This document shows positions 52,719 through 62,386 of a stretch of DNA of 64,000 bases, in pieces. The position numbers were made by a program, and so were the translations under genes. The stretch comes from M269 sp964640795. GTDB lineage: Bacteria > Pseudomonadota > Gammaproteobacteria > Enterobacterales > Alteromonadaceae. A model generated the notes under the pieces. The model saw only the letters and a list, made by a program, of their open reading frames with translations, made no database searches and was not told where the DNA came from. Location: assembly GCA_964640795.1 (NCBI GenBank), contig CAZXIN010000028.1, forward strand, positions 6,168-70,167, given 5' to 3'. Numbering within the stretch: position 1 is the stretch's first letter; each line of letters starts with the position of its first letter.

Positions 52719-53357
52719 ATGAAAGATAAACCAAGTTTGCGGCATCAACATTACATCGTAGGCTATGGCAGCTTACTGAGCCATGATAGTCGACTGACAC
52801 ACTCAGATATTGACGAAATTGCTTATCCTCTTTTGCTTAACGGGTGGCAGCGAGCTTGGGTGACACGTTCAGAAGATGAAAAACAAACTTATGTTGGAGC
52901 CACAAGGCAGCTGAATGCCGTTATGAATGGTGCACTGATCCCAACGCATGAAATTACTCCCGAACTCCAAAAGCGAGAATCAAATTACCGATTTACGTCC
53001 TTATCGGTTGACGACTTTTCTTTTGTTTACCCTTATCAAGAAGATGAGATTTTATTGAAAGAGCAACTCGAAACAAAGTCTATCTGGATATGCGAAACAC
53101 TAAAAACAAGTCACCCTGACAAAGATTATCCGGTCAATCAGTCATACGTTGATACTTGTCTTGTTGGGTGCCTAGAGATTGGTGGTGAACTATTCGCACA
53201 GCAATTTATAGACCAAACAACAGGTTGGGAAAAAGCTTGGCTGAATGATAGAGAGCAGAGAAAGTACCCACGACATGCCAAAACCAGTACCCAGCAACAG
53301 CAAGCTATTGACCGTGCTTTAGATAGCATTTTGCATCACAGACTGGACAAGATATGA
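52719..53357 (+). CDS. Gamma-glutamylcyclotransferase-like protein
   Basis: 212 residues with the family's opening strand YIVGYGSLLS (glutamyl-binding YGSL) at about residues 13-22. The expected catalytic Glu region is less clear. It overlaps the next gene by ATGA (stop TGA shared), so it is the first of a three-gene run with the GNAT and VOC genes. Confidence 0.65.
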   Translation: MKDKPSLRHQHYIVGYGSLLSHDSRLTHSDIDEIAYPLLLNGWQRAWVTRSEDEKQTYVGATRQLNAVMNGALIPTHEITPELQKRESNYRFTSLSVDDFSFVYPYQEDEILLKEQLETKSIWICETLKTSHPDKDYPVNQSYVDTCLVGCLEIGGELFAQQFIDQTTGWEKAWLNDREQRKYPRHAKTSTQQQQAIDRALDSILHHRLDKI

Positions 53358-53890
53358 CAGTAAATCTCCTTAGTATAGAAACTGAACGATTGAAATTGGA
53401 CGCGCTAACGTTCTCAGACGCTATGTTTATTAAAACCTTGTTTAACGATCCTGATTGCTTACGGTTTATTGGTGATAAAGGCATTGTCGACAGGCAAAGT
53501 GCCGAACGTTATTTGGAAAATGGCCCTATGACATCTTATAGAGAACATGGCTTTGGGATGTTGAAAATCGTAGTGAAAGAGACGCAGGATGTGATTGGTT
53601 GCTGTGGCTTGTTGCAACGTGATTACTTGCCAGAACCCGATATAGGCTTTGCAGGTTTGCTGGAATATCGGGGACAAGGGTATCTCTATGAAGCTAGTGT
53701 TGCTGTGTTGATGAAAGCTAAAGAGCGGGGTATCTATCGCACTATCCATGGGTTAGTGGATCCTGAAAATCTAGCTTCCATCAATTTACTCAAAAAGTTA
53801 GGAATGACCTATCAACAAAAGTTGAAGCAACCTGTGGACGATAAGGAAAGCTATGTCTATCGTATTCACTTTACAGAACACAATGAATAA
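53354..53890 (+). CDS. GNAT-family N-acetyltransferase
   Basis: 178 residues with the RimJ/RimL-like layout: ETERLKLDALTFSDA at the start, the acetyl-CoA binding region GLLEYRGQGYLYEASVAVL near residue 105, and LVDPENLASINLLKKLGM near 135. Substrate unknown. It is coupled to the gene before and followed after nine bases by the VOC gene. Confidence 0.88.
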   Translation: MTVNLLSIETERLKLDALTFSDAMFIKTLFNDPDCLRFIGDKGIVDRQSAERYLENGPMTSYREHGFGMLKIVVKETQDVIGCCGLLQRDYLPEPDIGFAGLLEYRGQGYLYEASVAVLMKAKERGIYRTIHGLVDPENLASINLLKKLGMTYQQKLKQPVDDKESYVYRIHFTEHNE

Positions 53891-53899
53891 GGACGGGAA

Positions 53900-54292
53900 A
53901 TGTCGCATATTGCAGCCTTTAGTATACTCGTTAATGATTATGATGAAGCCATTCACTTTTTTACGAGTGCGTTAAATTTTACTTTGGTTGAAGATACCGC
54001 ATTGGAGACGAATAAACGTTGGGTCAGAGTTCGCCCAAATGGTGTTCAGGGGAGTGATATCATCCTTGCTAAAGCGTCTGACGAAGAGCAAAAGAAAGCC
54101 GTCGGTAAGCAGATGGGAGGCCGTGTTGGCTTTTTTCTGCATACAGATGACTTTACGCGCGACTATCAGCACATGCTTGATCATGGTGTTCGCTTTTTGG
54201 AAGAACCTCGCAATGAGCTATATGGGACCGTGGCCGTCTTTGAAGATTTGTATGGCAATACTTGGGACTTGTTAGAACCTAAGTCAGATTGA
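53900..54292 (+). CDS. VOC-family (glyoxalase-like) protein
   Basis: 130 residues in the two-beta-alpha-beta-beta-beta VOC fold: FSILVNDYDEAIHFFTSALNF start, GRVGFFLHTDDF with a metal-type His, and AVFEDLYGNTWDLLEP end with the metal Glu. Shine-Dalgarno GGACGGGA precedes the ATG. Substrate unknown. Confidence 0.88.
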   Translation: MSHIAAFSILVNDYDEAIHFFTSALNFTLVEDTALETNKRWVRVRPNGVQGSDIILAKASDEEQKKAVGKQMGGRVGFFLHTDDFTRDYQHMLDHGVRFLEEPRNELYGTVAVFEDLYGNTWDLLEPKSD

Positions 54293-54294
54293 AG

Positions 54295-54323
54295 AACCTG
54301 AACTCTTATCTCGGTTTCAGGTT
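54295..54323. terminator. Bidirectional hairpin terminator
   Basis: AACCTGAA at 54295-54302 pairs with TTCAGGTT at 54316-54323, between the convergent VOC and PhoD-like genes, followed by TATTTAAAG. Confidence 0.55.
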
Positions 54324-56205
54324 ATTTAAAGTCAACATCCTCACCTGACGAAGACAATGTTTTTGTTTCGATAATATTATCTTTATCGGTAAAGCGAATA
54401 TAGCCAATACCACTGCCGTTAGATAATGTTCTGGTTGGGTTATCGTTCGGCTTTCGCACGCGGATAGACATTCTACGCCTCTGAGTAAACCAATTTAGTG
54501 GTGAGCGTCGAGCGTAGAGCAGCTGATTCAACTTATCTAGCCAATTCAGTAGCTTTTCGGGGAACTCATTTTTAATACCACTGCTGGTAACCTGCACAAT
54601 TTTAGGACTATTACGCCTGAACTTCAGGGTGACATCGTACACAAAGGAATAGTGAACATCGCCAGATAGGATGACAAAATGAGGGGGTGTTTTAACATGC
54701 CTAAAGATATTTAAAATGACACTGGCTGTGCCTCGGTGGGCCATCCAATTTTCTGCGTCTACGGTTAGTGCGTGTCCGCAAAGCGTAAAAAACTTTTGTA
54801 CCGCCTCAATCAATTTGACCCCAAAAATAGGGGCAGCAGAGACCATGATAATCGATGGTTGATTGATCAGCTCTTGTTGCATTTCAGAGAGTGATTCCCA
54901 ATCCATCAATCCTGAAGGTTTGCCGCCACTGCTTTCTGAGCGCCATCGTTGGGTTCGGGTGTCTAGAACAACAACCTTGGGCGATGTGTCTAGTGTGTAA
55001 TGCCATTGGTCCCAGCTGAGCAATACATCAACTAACTTATCGTGGTTGTTGAGTGCCGACTTTGTAAAAAAGTCAGGTATTTGTTTGAATAAGCTGGTGA
55101 ATTTTTCTGGTGCATTACCCCACCCCTGACATAGCCAGTAACTAATCAACGCGTTTCCGATGATGCGTTTAGAGAAAGGGTGTCCGTAAGCCGCTTCTTC
55201 CCAATCTCGGGTTAAATTCCAGTCATCTGTAACGTCATGATCGTCAAAAATCATATAAACAGGGATATGGGCTAAACCACGTCGGACTTCCGCTAATCCC
55301 ATAATAAAGTGCTCAATGGCTGCTTTTTCTTCGTCAAACCTTGCTTTGTATGGCTCAAGAGGTGTGCTGTCGGGTAAATCAATAAAGTCCCAGAGTGCAG
55401 GTGACCATACGAGCATATACATACTCATCATCTCACTTAATGTCACTAAATGGTTCCGTGCATTGACTGACGTGAAAATAGGTTTGCGCTTGGCTGCAAT
55501 GAAACTTTTATACAACGCCTTATTATCGGGTGTTTTGGGTAATAGCTGCTCTCGCTCATAAAACGACAATGAGTGATTGACTAATTCCTGTGTGTTATTC
55601 GCTAAGGCTCCTTGCCATTCTTCGTTGTGTAAGCCAAGCAATGCCATCACTTGATGGATGGCTGAAAGCATCGGGCCAGCCACATCATCTGTATAGACTT
55701 GATCGCCTGACATCATCAAATGAGCAGGCCGTTCTTTGCCTTCTTGAATACGTTCCCCCAATTCCTTACAGACACGAACTAAACCATCAGCACTGTTGTG
55801 ATGAGGCTTGCGACAAGAACCGTGTAAGAGATCGTTGATGCGTTGATGTACTTCAAAGCTAGGGAGTCTTTGCTCAGGATAAGTGATATCGGGTATACAC
55901 TCATTAAGCGCCGATGTTCCTGTCGATGTTGTAAAATGGATATCGTAAAAAACAGGTTGAGATAAGGGTAAATCGGTGTCGAATTGTGCTGTCACCAGCT
56001 TGACGAATGCGCGTGTGCCTATCGGTACTGTCGACACGCTTTGTGTTAGGCCAAATTGCTTTTCTACCCCTTTTTTATCGGTGTCGTAAAAAGCGGTTTC
56101 ACAATGACAATCTTCTGTTGTCATCAGCCAAATACACACCTCCTGAGATGATACTTTACGAATGATTGGCCCTGCGATAATGAGCGGAAGTTCAGCTCGA
56201 CTCAT
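54322..56205 (-). CDS. PhoD-like metallophosphatase
   Basis: 627 residues without a signal peptide. Motifs of the PhoD-like family are seen: MMSGDQVYTDDV (about 163-174), IFDDHDVTDDW (about 315-325), LDTRTQRW and ILSGDVHYSFVYD (about 510-522), which supply metal ligands. Unlike classical secreted PhoD it appears cytosolic. It lies two bases downstream of the DUF2252 gene, so both are probably one operon. The substrate is unknown. Confidence 0.82.
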   Translation of the reverse strand: MSRAELPLIIAGPIIRKVSSQEVCIWLMTTEDCHCETAFYDTDKKGVEKQFGLTQSVSTVPIGTRAFVKLVTAQFDTDLPLSQPVFYDIHFTTSTGTSALNECIPDITYPEQRLPSFEVHQRINDLLHGSCRKPHHNSADGLVRVCKELGERIQEGKERPAHLMMSGDQVYTDDVAGPMLSAIHQVMALLGLHNEEWQGALANNTQELVNHSLSFYEREQLLPKTPDNKALYKSFIAAKRKPIFTSVNARNHLVTLSEMMSMYMLVWSPALWDFIDLPDSTPLEPYKARFDEEKAAIEHFIMGLAEVRRGLAHIPVYMIFDDHDVTDDWNLTRDWEEAAYGHPFSKRIIGNALISYWLCQGWGNAPEKFTSLFKQIPDFFTKSALNNHDKLVDVLLSWDQWHYTLDTSPKVVVLDTRTQRWRSESSGGKPSGLMDWESLSEMQQELINQPSIIMVSAAPIFGVKLIEAVQKFFTLCGHALTVDAENWMAHRGTASVILNIFRHVKTPPHFVILSGDVHYSFVYDVTLKFRRNSPKIVQVTSSGIKNEFPEKLLNWLDKLNQLLYARRSPLNWFTQRRRMSIRVRKPNDNPTRTLSNGSGIGYIRFTDKDNIIETKTLSSSGEDVDFK

Positions 56206-56207
56206 GC

Positions 56208-57584
56208 TTACTGACCACCGTTAGATGAATTTGAATTGACTAATGTAACCATGATCTCCCAATCACGTTTGACTTGTTCAGCGTACTTAATGCTATTGCT
56301 AACTAATTCTTCCAGATAATTCGGCAGTTGAGAAGCAACAACTTTTTCAAAGCGTGTTGAGCGCCTGTCAGCTCGACTGTGAGCTAATGCTAGAGCTTCA
56401 CCACAAACGGCTGCATATTGAACAAGGCCGATAGCATTTTTTGACTGTCTAAAGCCAATGTCTTCGGGTTTTATGCCAACTTTAGCGTGATGCCTTGAAC
56501 GAACGAGAAAGTGTTGATTATCCCATTCAACGTCATCAAGTATCAAGTCGGGACGCCTTTGCATGCGCCTTTTGCATACCACGGTCAGGTGGGCAGGGGT
56601 GAGGCGGTTAATCGGACTATTGTTTTTAAAGTAACTTAATGGCGCAGCCTCTCTTTGCTTTTTAACCTCGACGACATGGCACAATGCAAGTTCATCAGGG
56701 TCTGATGCATTGACGTTTTTAGGGCCAACTAATAAGTAGTAACGCTTCATATTAACTGAGCCTGTCCCAGAGCCAATGCGCTGGACTATGTCGAGAATAT
56801 GATCGTCAACATAAGGGCTTAACTGTTGTTCTACTTCAGCATAGAAATCGTCGGATAAACGTACGAATTTTTTGGGAAGCGTTTTAAAAGCAGGTTTTTC
56901 ATCAATGTTATCGATTGCTTTCGCTAGAGCACTTTTGGTTGAGAAGTGTTTACCACCAACGGCTCTTTTCTTGGCTTTTTTCCAAAAAGGATATAGTACA
57001 GAGTCTTTAGCGAACCTTTTGATGACATGATGGTGTTTTAGTTGATCTCGATGTAGGTCTTCACAGGTATCAACATAGCTGTATAAGAATTGTCTAATTG
57101 CTGCTTTGGTTTCCGACTCGCTTGCTGCCGTTAAAGGGCTTTCTATTGTTTCTTCAGACGTGTATTTACCAACCTCGATACCACGACAATACTCTGCTGA
57201 GAGCGACAAGCTGGTACAGAACCTAACTAAATCCCACAAGCAACTACCTACACAGGCGTCGTCAAAGTCATTGGGGCCGAATATGACGGTCTCGTCATGG
57301 GAACCTTCTTCGGTAAAAAAGCCAAAATTGGAGACATGGCAGTCTCCCATCACCATGACATGGGGTAATAGGCTAGAAAGTTGTTTCGGTAACTTTAAAA
57401 CACCTTCGGCGATATCATGATAAAAAATCTGAGCCGACCCTCGGAAAAAACGAAAGGGATTGCTCGCCATGGTTTTATGCTTTCGACAAGGTGTCTTGCT
57501 ATCAGGTTTTATTAGATCAACCCGTTCCAGAAGGGTTGATATAACAACGTCCCTGCTGAGAGTGTCTTCTTTTTTGTTAGGCAT
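56208..57584 (-). CDS. DUF2252 family protein
   Basis: 458 residues. The markers GDCHVSNFGFF (about 85-95) and FGPNDFDDACVGSCLWDLVRF (about 108-128) match DUF2252, a protein-kinase-like (aminoglycoside phosphotransferase-like) fold. RIGSGTGSVNMKRYYLLVGP follows near residue 270. Function is unknown. First gene of a pair with the PhoD-like protein, divergent from the lipoprotein at 57719. Confidence 0.82.
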   Translation of the reverse strand: MPNKKEDTLSRDVVISTLLERVDLIKPDSKTPCRKHKTMASNPFRFFRGSAQIFYHDIAEGVLKLPKQLSSLLPHVMVMGDCHVSNFGFFTEEGSHDETVIFGPNDFDDACVGSCLWDLVRFCTSLSLSAEYCRGIEVGKYTSEETIESPLTAASESETKAAIRQFLYSYVDTCEDLHRDQLKHHHVIKRFAKDSVLYPFWKKAKKRAVGGKHFSTKSALAKAIDNIDEKPAFKTLPKKFVRLSDDFYAEVEQQLSPYVDDHILDIVQRIGSGTGSVNMKRYYLLVGPKNVNASDPDELALCHVVEVKKQREAAPLSYFKNNSPINRLTPAHLTVVCKRRMQRRPDLILDDVEWDNQHFLVRSRHHAKVGIKPEDIGFRQSKNAIGLVQYAAVCGEALALAHSRADRRSTRFEKVVASQLPNYLEELVSNSIKYAEQVKRDWEIMVTLVNSNSSNGGQ

Positions 57585-57718
57585 GATTATAGCTTTTTAT
57601 GAAAACTGCACTAACTTAAACTGATCATCTTCATTTTTAAAGCAAATCTTCTTTGTATAACTACTTACTTGAATAGTTTGGTTATAATACCAAAACTTGA
57701 AGATACAGAGATCACAGC

Positions 57719-58894
57719 ATGTCCAAATTTGGCTTTTCCTCATGGCCACTTAACACTAAAAACAGCTTTATGGCGCTAGGCTTATTATTGTTAGGTGCTT
57801 GCTCCCCTTCTGCTCAGAACACTACACAAATGGAAACACGTGTACTTGTAAAGGGTGATGCTGAGCGCCTTGATGGTGTTTGGGTAACTGACGCACAAGG
57901 GACAGCAATGCGCGATCCTCAGACGTCGGGTTTGGTTGCTTGGCGAGGCAAATTACTGAGTATTTCAGACCGTAGTGCTGTCCCTAAACAACGTATGACA
58001 ATACATGTCATTGAGCCTAAGTCAGGGCAATTGCAAATACCGGGCTTTCCAATTTCTTTATCTGATACTTTAAAATCGAGTTGTTTTGCTGACTACATTA
58101 GCGGTAACCCCGATCTCGAAGCGCTATTAGTAGACCCTCAGAACGACCGGGTTTTTTATACTGTGACTGAAGATGCTTCGATGACTTCTTTATCGCCAGC
58201 CTGCCAACAACAATATGCTGATACAGGTTCAACCGACTATCCAACGGTGTTAGTTAGGCTCGAATTGCAAGATGATAATCGTGTTTTGATGACTCACGCT
58301 CGCCCTGTTCGTTTTGCAGCAGAGTTCGGCGTTGGTAATTTTCCGAACGATGGCATCGAAGGTCTAACGATGGACGATGAGCGACAGCTTTATTTAGCGT
58401 TAGAAAAAGATAACCAAGGTCATGCACGTATCTTTCAAGTTATGATGGGAGATCGTTTTTGGGAAACGGATGATTTCGCTGATGTTAAGGATAGTCAGCT
58501 TATCTTACCGAGCTACGAAAAAGGTAATCACCCTATCAATGGTATACAGTATGTTGCAGGGCTAGGCAGTCAAGGTGCTATTGTTGCTGCGGCTCGCAAC
58601 GATGACCAACTTTGGATTACTTACCTTGATCGCAAGACACCAACCGATGTTATTAACCTGACTTTTTGGGCACCTACCGAGCATGGTCAAAATGCCTCTG
58701 GCAGTCAATGTGAAGCTATGGAACTGATGGACAATTCATCGATAGAAGGCGTCGCTGTATTGGACAATGATTTGTGGTTAGTCAATGATCCGTGGAAGCA
58801 AAATTACGGCAAGAATATTCAATGTGAGTCAAATAAGAGTCGCTACGAAAGCATGGCTCCGTTGCTGTTTAGCTTGCCGGTTAAGTCATTGTAG
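57719..58894 (+). CDS. Lipoprotein of the esterase-like/phytase-like beta-propeller type
   Basis: 391 residues with a lipoprotein signal: hydrophobic FMALGLLLLGAC with lipobox LLGAC (Cys28). The mature part contains DGVWVTDAQGTAMRDPQTSGLVAWRG, FPNDGIEGLTMDDERQLYLALE and EGVAVLDNDLWLVNDPW, as in beta-propeller proteins annotated as esterase-like activity of phytase or SdiA-regulated. Exact activity unknown. It is a single gene, 94 bases upstream of the hydrolase. Confidence 0.65.
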   Translation: MSKFGFSSWPLNTKNSFMALGLLLLGACSPSAQNTTQMETRVLVKGDAERLDGVWVTDAQGTAMRDPQTSGLVAWRGKLLSISDRSAVPKQRMTIHVIEPKSGQLQIPGFPISLSDTLKSSCFADYISGNPDLEALLVDPQNDRVFYTVTEDASMTSLSPACQQQYADTGSTDYPTVLVRLELQDDNRVLMTHARPVRFAAEFGVGNFPNDGIEGLTMDDERQLYLALEKDNQGHARIFQVMMGDRFWETDDFADVKDSQLILPSYEKGNHPINGIQYVAGLGSQGAIVAAARNDDQLWITYLDRKTPTDVINLTFWAPTEHGQNASGSQCEAMELMDNSSIEGVAVLDNDLWLVNDPWKQNYGKNIQCESNKSRYESMAPLLFSLPVKSL

Positions 58895-58988
58895 TGCTGC
58901 GCTTCTTTTCAGCGTTAGTACACACTGAGTTACAATATAACAGAGCCGGTTGATTGTTTAATCATCACAATGCAGCATAATTTAACCT

Positions 58989-59780
58989 ATGAAAACGTTG
59001 AAATATGCTGTACTTGCTTTGCTTAGTAGCCTATCAATAGAGGTGTTCTGCCTTAATGCTGAAGCTGCTGTTGAAGACGTAACACTGTCTACCGAAACGT
59101 CCGATAAAGTGACGCTGTATGGTGAGCACTATTCAAAGAATACCAAAGCCAATGCGCCTCTTATTTTGTTGTTTCATCAAGGTGGCTCGAATGGGCGTGG
59201 TGAATATAATGACATTGCTTCGTGGCTGAACAAAAGTGGCTTTAGAGCTATTGCTTGGGATCAGCGTTCTGGTGGTAGAACTTATGGTAGCGATAACCGG
59301 ACTGTAGCAAATCTTCCTGAAAATACCGCTGATGGTTATTGTGATGCAGTAGCCGACCTTCAGGCGGCGCTTGATTTTGTCATTGCTCATGAGTTAGCCG
59401 AACGTGTTGTCGTCTGGGGAAGTTCTTATTCAGGAGCTTTAGTGTTCCAACTCGCTGCTAAAAACCCTCGTCTTGTCTCTGGCGTTATTGCGTTTTCACC
59501 CGCTTCTGGAGGTCCCCTTGTTGAGTGCCGAGCCAGATTGTGGGCATCAAAAATCGATGTGCCTATGTTGGTCTTGAGACCATCTTCTGAAATGGAGCGG
59601 GAGTCGAGTATTGAGCAGAGAAATGTTTTGGTTGATGCGGGTGTGCAATTTAAGGTTGTAGAGCAGGGCATACATGGTTCATCAATGCTTGTTGATGAAA
59701 GGACGGGCCATAGCATGAGCGATGCCCGTGATAGTGTGCTGGCATGGTTAAAAGAGGTGAGTTTTCACCAACCTCTTTAA
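58989..59780 (+). CDS. Exported alpha/beta hydrolase
   Basis: 263 residues with a signal peptide (AVLALLSSLSIEVFCLNAEA). LILLFHQGGSNG is the oxyanion-hole strand; VVWGSSYSGALVF has the GxSxG nucleophile elbow (GSSYSG); a His near the end in QGIHGSSMLV would complete the triad. Dienelactone-hydrolase or esterase type; substrate unknown. It converges on ilvH with four bases between. Confidence 0.82.
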   Translation: MKTLKYAVLALLSSLSIEVFCLNAEAAVEDVTLSTETSDKVTLYGEHYSKNTKANAPLILLFHQGGSNGRGEYNDIASWLNKSGFRAIAWDQRSGGRTYGSDNRTVANLPENTADGYCDAVADLQAALDFVIAHELAERVVVWGSSYSGALVFQLAAKNPRLVSGVIAFSPASGGPLVECRARLWASKIDVPMLVLRPSSEMERESSIEQRNVLVDAGVQFKVVEQGIHGSSMLVDERTGHSMSDARDSVLAWLKEVSFHQPL

Positions 59781-59784
59781 ACGA

Positions 59785-60282
59785 TTAAGGTCTTAACGCT
59801 CGATCTCCTCGGGCTAATCCACAAACCCCCGTTCTTGATGATTCAATAACTTCTGCAGTCGTTGCGAGGGTTTGAGCGAACACGTCAAGTTTGTCACTCG
59901 TTCCAGTCATCTCTATGGTGTAGTTGTTTGCTTGGACATCAACAATGTTGCCCCTAAAGATATCGACATTACGCATAACCTCTGCACGTGTTTTCTCTGT
60001 TGGTGTCGCCACTTTTATCAGCATTAATTCGCGTTCTACATGGCTGGATTCTGATAAGTCAGTCACCTTAAGTACGTCAATGAGTTTATTGACTTGCTTC
60101 GTTATTTGCTCAATAACTTTATCGTCGCCATGACTGGTGATAGTTAAGCGTGACAAACTTGGATCATGTGTCGGGGCAACGCATAAGCTGTCAACGTTGT
60201 AGTTTCGTTGTGAAAACAAAGCCACAATACGTGACAATGCACCAGGTTCGTTTTCCATTAATACGGAGATGATTCTTTTCAT
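59785..60282 (-). CDS. ilvH: Acetolactate synthase small (regulatory) subunit
   Basis: 165 residues. The ACT domain starts RIISVLMENEPGALSRIVALFSQRNYNVDSL, and the second domain is ELMLIKVATPTEKTRAEVMR. The subunit gives valine feedback inhibition and full activity to IlvI. The ATG overlaps the stop of the large-subunit gene (TAATG), the normal ilvIH operon. Confidence 0.95.
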   Translation of the reverse strand: MKRIISVLMENEPGALSRIVALFSQRNYNVDSLCVAPTHDPSLSRLTITSHGDDKVIEQITKQVNKLIDVLKVTDLSESSHVERELMLIKVATPTEKTRAEVMRNVDIFRGNIVDVQANNYTIEMTGTSDKLDVFAQTLATTAEVIESSRTGVCGLARGDRALRP

Positions 60283-62000
60283 TATGTACGCTCCGTTTTA
60301 CTTAAACGCATATCGTCCATTGCGCCATACTTAATCTGCATGGGGTAAACATGTTCATTTTGATCAACTTCGATATCCATAAACACTAAGCGGTCTTTCA
60401 TTGAGAAACATTGAGCCATGGCATCATCTAATTCTTCTGGTTTGGTGACTTTGATACCAACATGACCATAAGCCTCAGCAAGCTTGACGAAATCAGGCAT
60501 AGAGTCCATATAAGAGTGCGAGTGTCGCCCTTTGTAAATCATATCTTGCCATTGCCTTACCATGCCAAGCGCTCGGTTATTCAGAGAAATCACTTTAATC
60601 GGTAGGTTATATTGCAGACAGGTTGCTAGTTCTTGAATATTCATTTGAATACTGCCATCACCAGTGACAACAACCGACGTTGATTGAGGGTGAGCAAATT
60701 GAACCCCCATAGCTGCTGGTAAACCAAAGCCCATGGTGCCTAGGCCACCTGAATTTATCCATTGCCTTGGTTTTGCATAAGGGTAATACAAAGCTGCAAA
60801 CATCTGATGCTGACCTACATCTGAGCTTACGAATGCTTCACCCTTAGTGTGCTTATAAACTGATTCGATAACTGCTTGAGGCTTAATTGCCTCTTCGTTG
60901 GTTGGGTAGGCTAAACAGTCACGGCTACGCCATTGATCTATTTGCTCCCACCAATCACTGAGCTTGTCTTTTTGTTCTGCTTTGTCGACACCAGCCAGTA
61001 GCTTTTGTATTTCTTGTACAACATGCTTAACCGAACCAACTACGGGAATGTGTACGGCTACTGTTTTAGAGATAGAGGCAGGGTCGATATCGACGTGTAC
61101 TATCTTGGCATTAGGGCAGAATTTAGCGACGTTATTGGTTACACGATCATCAAAACGTGCACCTAAAGCGATAATGCAGTCGGCATTATGCATGGTTTTA
61201 TTGGCTTCTAGTGTGCCATGCATACCAAGCATGCCAACAAATTGAGGATGTACACCTGAAACAGCACCCAGCCCCATCAGTGTGCAAGTCACGGGTGTAT
61301 TCATATGTTCTGCTAGCGCAGTGACTTCTTCATGGGCTTCAGCAGCAATGGCCCCACCGCCAACATAAAGAACGGGTCTTTGAGCATTTTTCAATACCTC
61401 TGCTGCCTTTCTTATCTGCTTAGCATGACCTTTGATATTAGGGTTATATGACCGCATATGGACCGACTTGGGAAAGTCATACGGATGTTCTTCCAGAACA
61501 TTAACTATGTCTTTAGGTAGGTCTACAACTACCGGCCCTGGTCTACCTGTATTGGCTATGTAGTAGGCTTTAGCAATCGCATCTGGAATATCGACAGCAC
61601 GTTTAACCAAAAAGCTGTGTTTAACAATAGGCCTTGAACAACCGACCATATCTGTTTCTTGGAATGCATCTTCACCAATATGGACAGAAGGAACTTGCCC
61701 AGACAATACAACCATGGGAATGGAGTCCATGTAGGCTGTAGCTATGCCTGTGAGTGTGTTGGTTGCACCAGGACCTGAGGTGACGAGGACACTGCCGGTT
61801 TTACCTGTTGAGCGTGCGTAACCGTCTGCCATATGAGCTGCGGCTTGTTCATGGCGGACTAGTACGTGCTTGACGTCATCTTGCGCAAATAGCGCATCAT
61901 AAATATCTAATACCGCGCCACCAGGATACCCAAAAATATGTGTAACACCAACATCCTTTAGCGCTCTTACGACCATCGCGGCGCCTGACATCATCTCCAC
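60282..62000 (-). CDS. ilvI: Acetolactate synthase large subunit
   Basis: I set the start at the GTG at 62000 (572 residues, beginning V/MEMMSGAAMVV). This matches IlvI of enterics and has AGGAG seven bases upstream; a longer start at 62072 adds 24 residues unlike the family. Thiamine-diphosphate enzyme: FGYPGGAVLDIYDALF, the ThDP Glu in VRHEQAAAHMADGYAR, and the GDGSIQMNIQELATC metal-binding motif near residue 430. It makes 2-acetolactate and 2-aceto-2-hydroxybutyrate for branched-chain amino acids. Confidence 0.95.
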   Translation of the reverse strand: MEMMSGAAMVVRALKDVGVTHIFGYPGGAVLDIYDALFAQDDVKHVLVRHEQAAAHMADGYARSTGKTGSVLVTSGPGATNTLTGIATAYMDSIPMVVLSGQVPSVHIGEDAFQETDMVGCSRPIVKHSFLVKRAVDIPDAIAKAYYIANTGRPGPVVVDLPKDIVNVLEEHPYDFPKSVHMRSYNPNIKGHAKQIRKAAEVLKNAQRPVLYVGGGAIAAEAHEEVTALAEHMNTPVTCTLMGLGAVSGVHPQFVGMLGMHGTLEANKTMHNADCIIALGARFDDRVTNNVAKFCPNAKIVHVDIDPASISKTVAVHIPVVGSVKHVVQEIQKLLAGVDKAEQKDKLSDWWEQIDQWRSRDCLAYPTNEEAIKPQAVIESVYKHTKGEAFVSSDVGQHQMFAALYYPYAKPRQWINSGGLGTMGFGLPAAMGVQFAHPQSTSVVVTGDGSIQMNIQELATCLQYNLPIKVISLNNRALGMVRQWQDMIYKGRHSHSYMDSMPDFVKLAEAYGHVGIKVTKPEELDDAMAQCFSMKDRLVFMDIEVDQNEHVYPMQIKYGAMDDMRLSKTERT

Positions 62001-62386
62001 CTGCTGACTCCTAAATTTACTCTGACTTAACGTTACGTAAACTATACGACAGCGAGCGCAAAGATAAAACACGGTTTTTGATTAAAGTGAGATGTGTATC
62101 CCAATATAGCTATTTTTTAGGATAAATATTCTAATATGTGGTTTTAAATAACGGGTAAATAGGATGGTGTTAATTTAATGTTAATGCGGAAAGGCGGTCA
62201 TATACCCATGCCATCTCAGAATGCGCGTTTTCAGAACGACTAGGGCACACCAATTCAAGGCGCGTCAAGGACGGAATGTTCATGACCTTCTGAATTGGCG
62301 TGGTATAGGCTCATGGCAAAATCGCCTTAAACTGATATACCGCCTATATGAAACTAAATTTAGCCGTTTGTTACGAGACAGGGACT
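62001..62386. other. Region between maoP-like gene and ilvI
   Basis: About 385 bases without a gene on the minus strand. The half next to ilvI is AT-rich and should hold its promoter. No leader peptide with runs of Leu/Val/Ile codons was recognised. The other half contains an extended hairpin (62246-62302). Confidence 0.5.
62246..62302. other. Extended inverted repeat/structured element
   Basis: CACACCAATTCA (62246-62257) pairs with TGAATTGGCGTG (62291-62302) with one mismatch, and inside it GTCA pairs with TGAC. The whole forms a 57-base hairpin with an internal bulge. It lies between the maoP-like gene and ilvI and lacks a T tract, so it is unlikely to be a simple terminator. It could be a protein-binding site, a mobile-element end, or an RNA structure. 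Confidence 0.45.
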
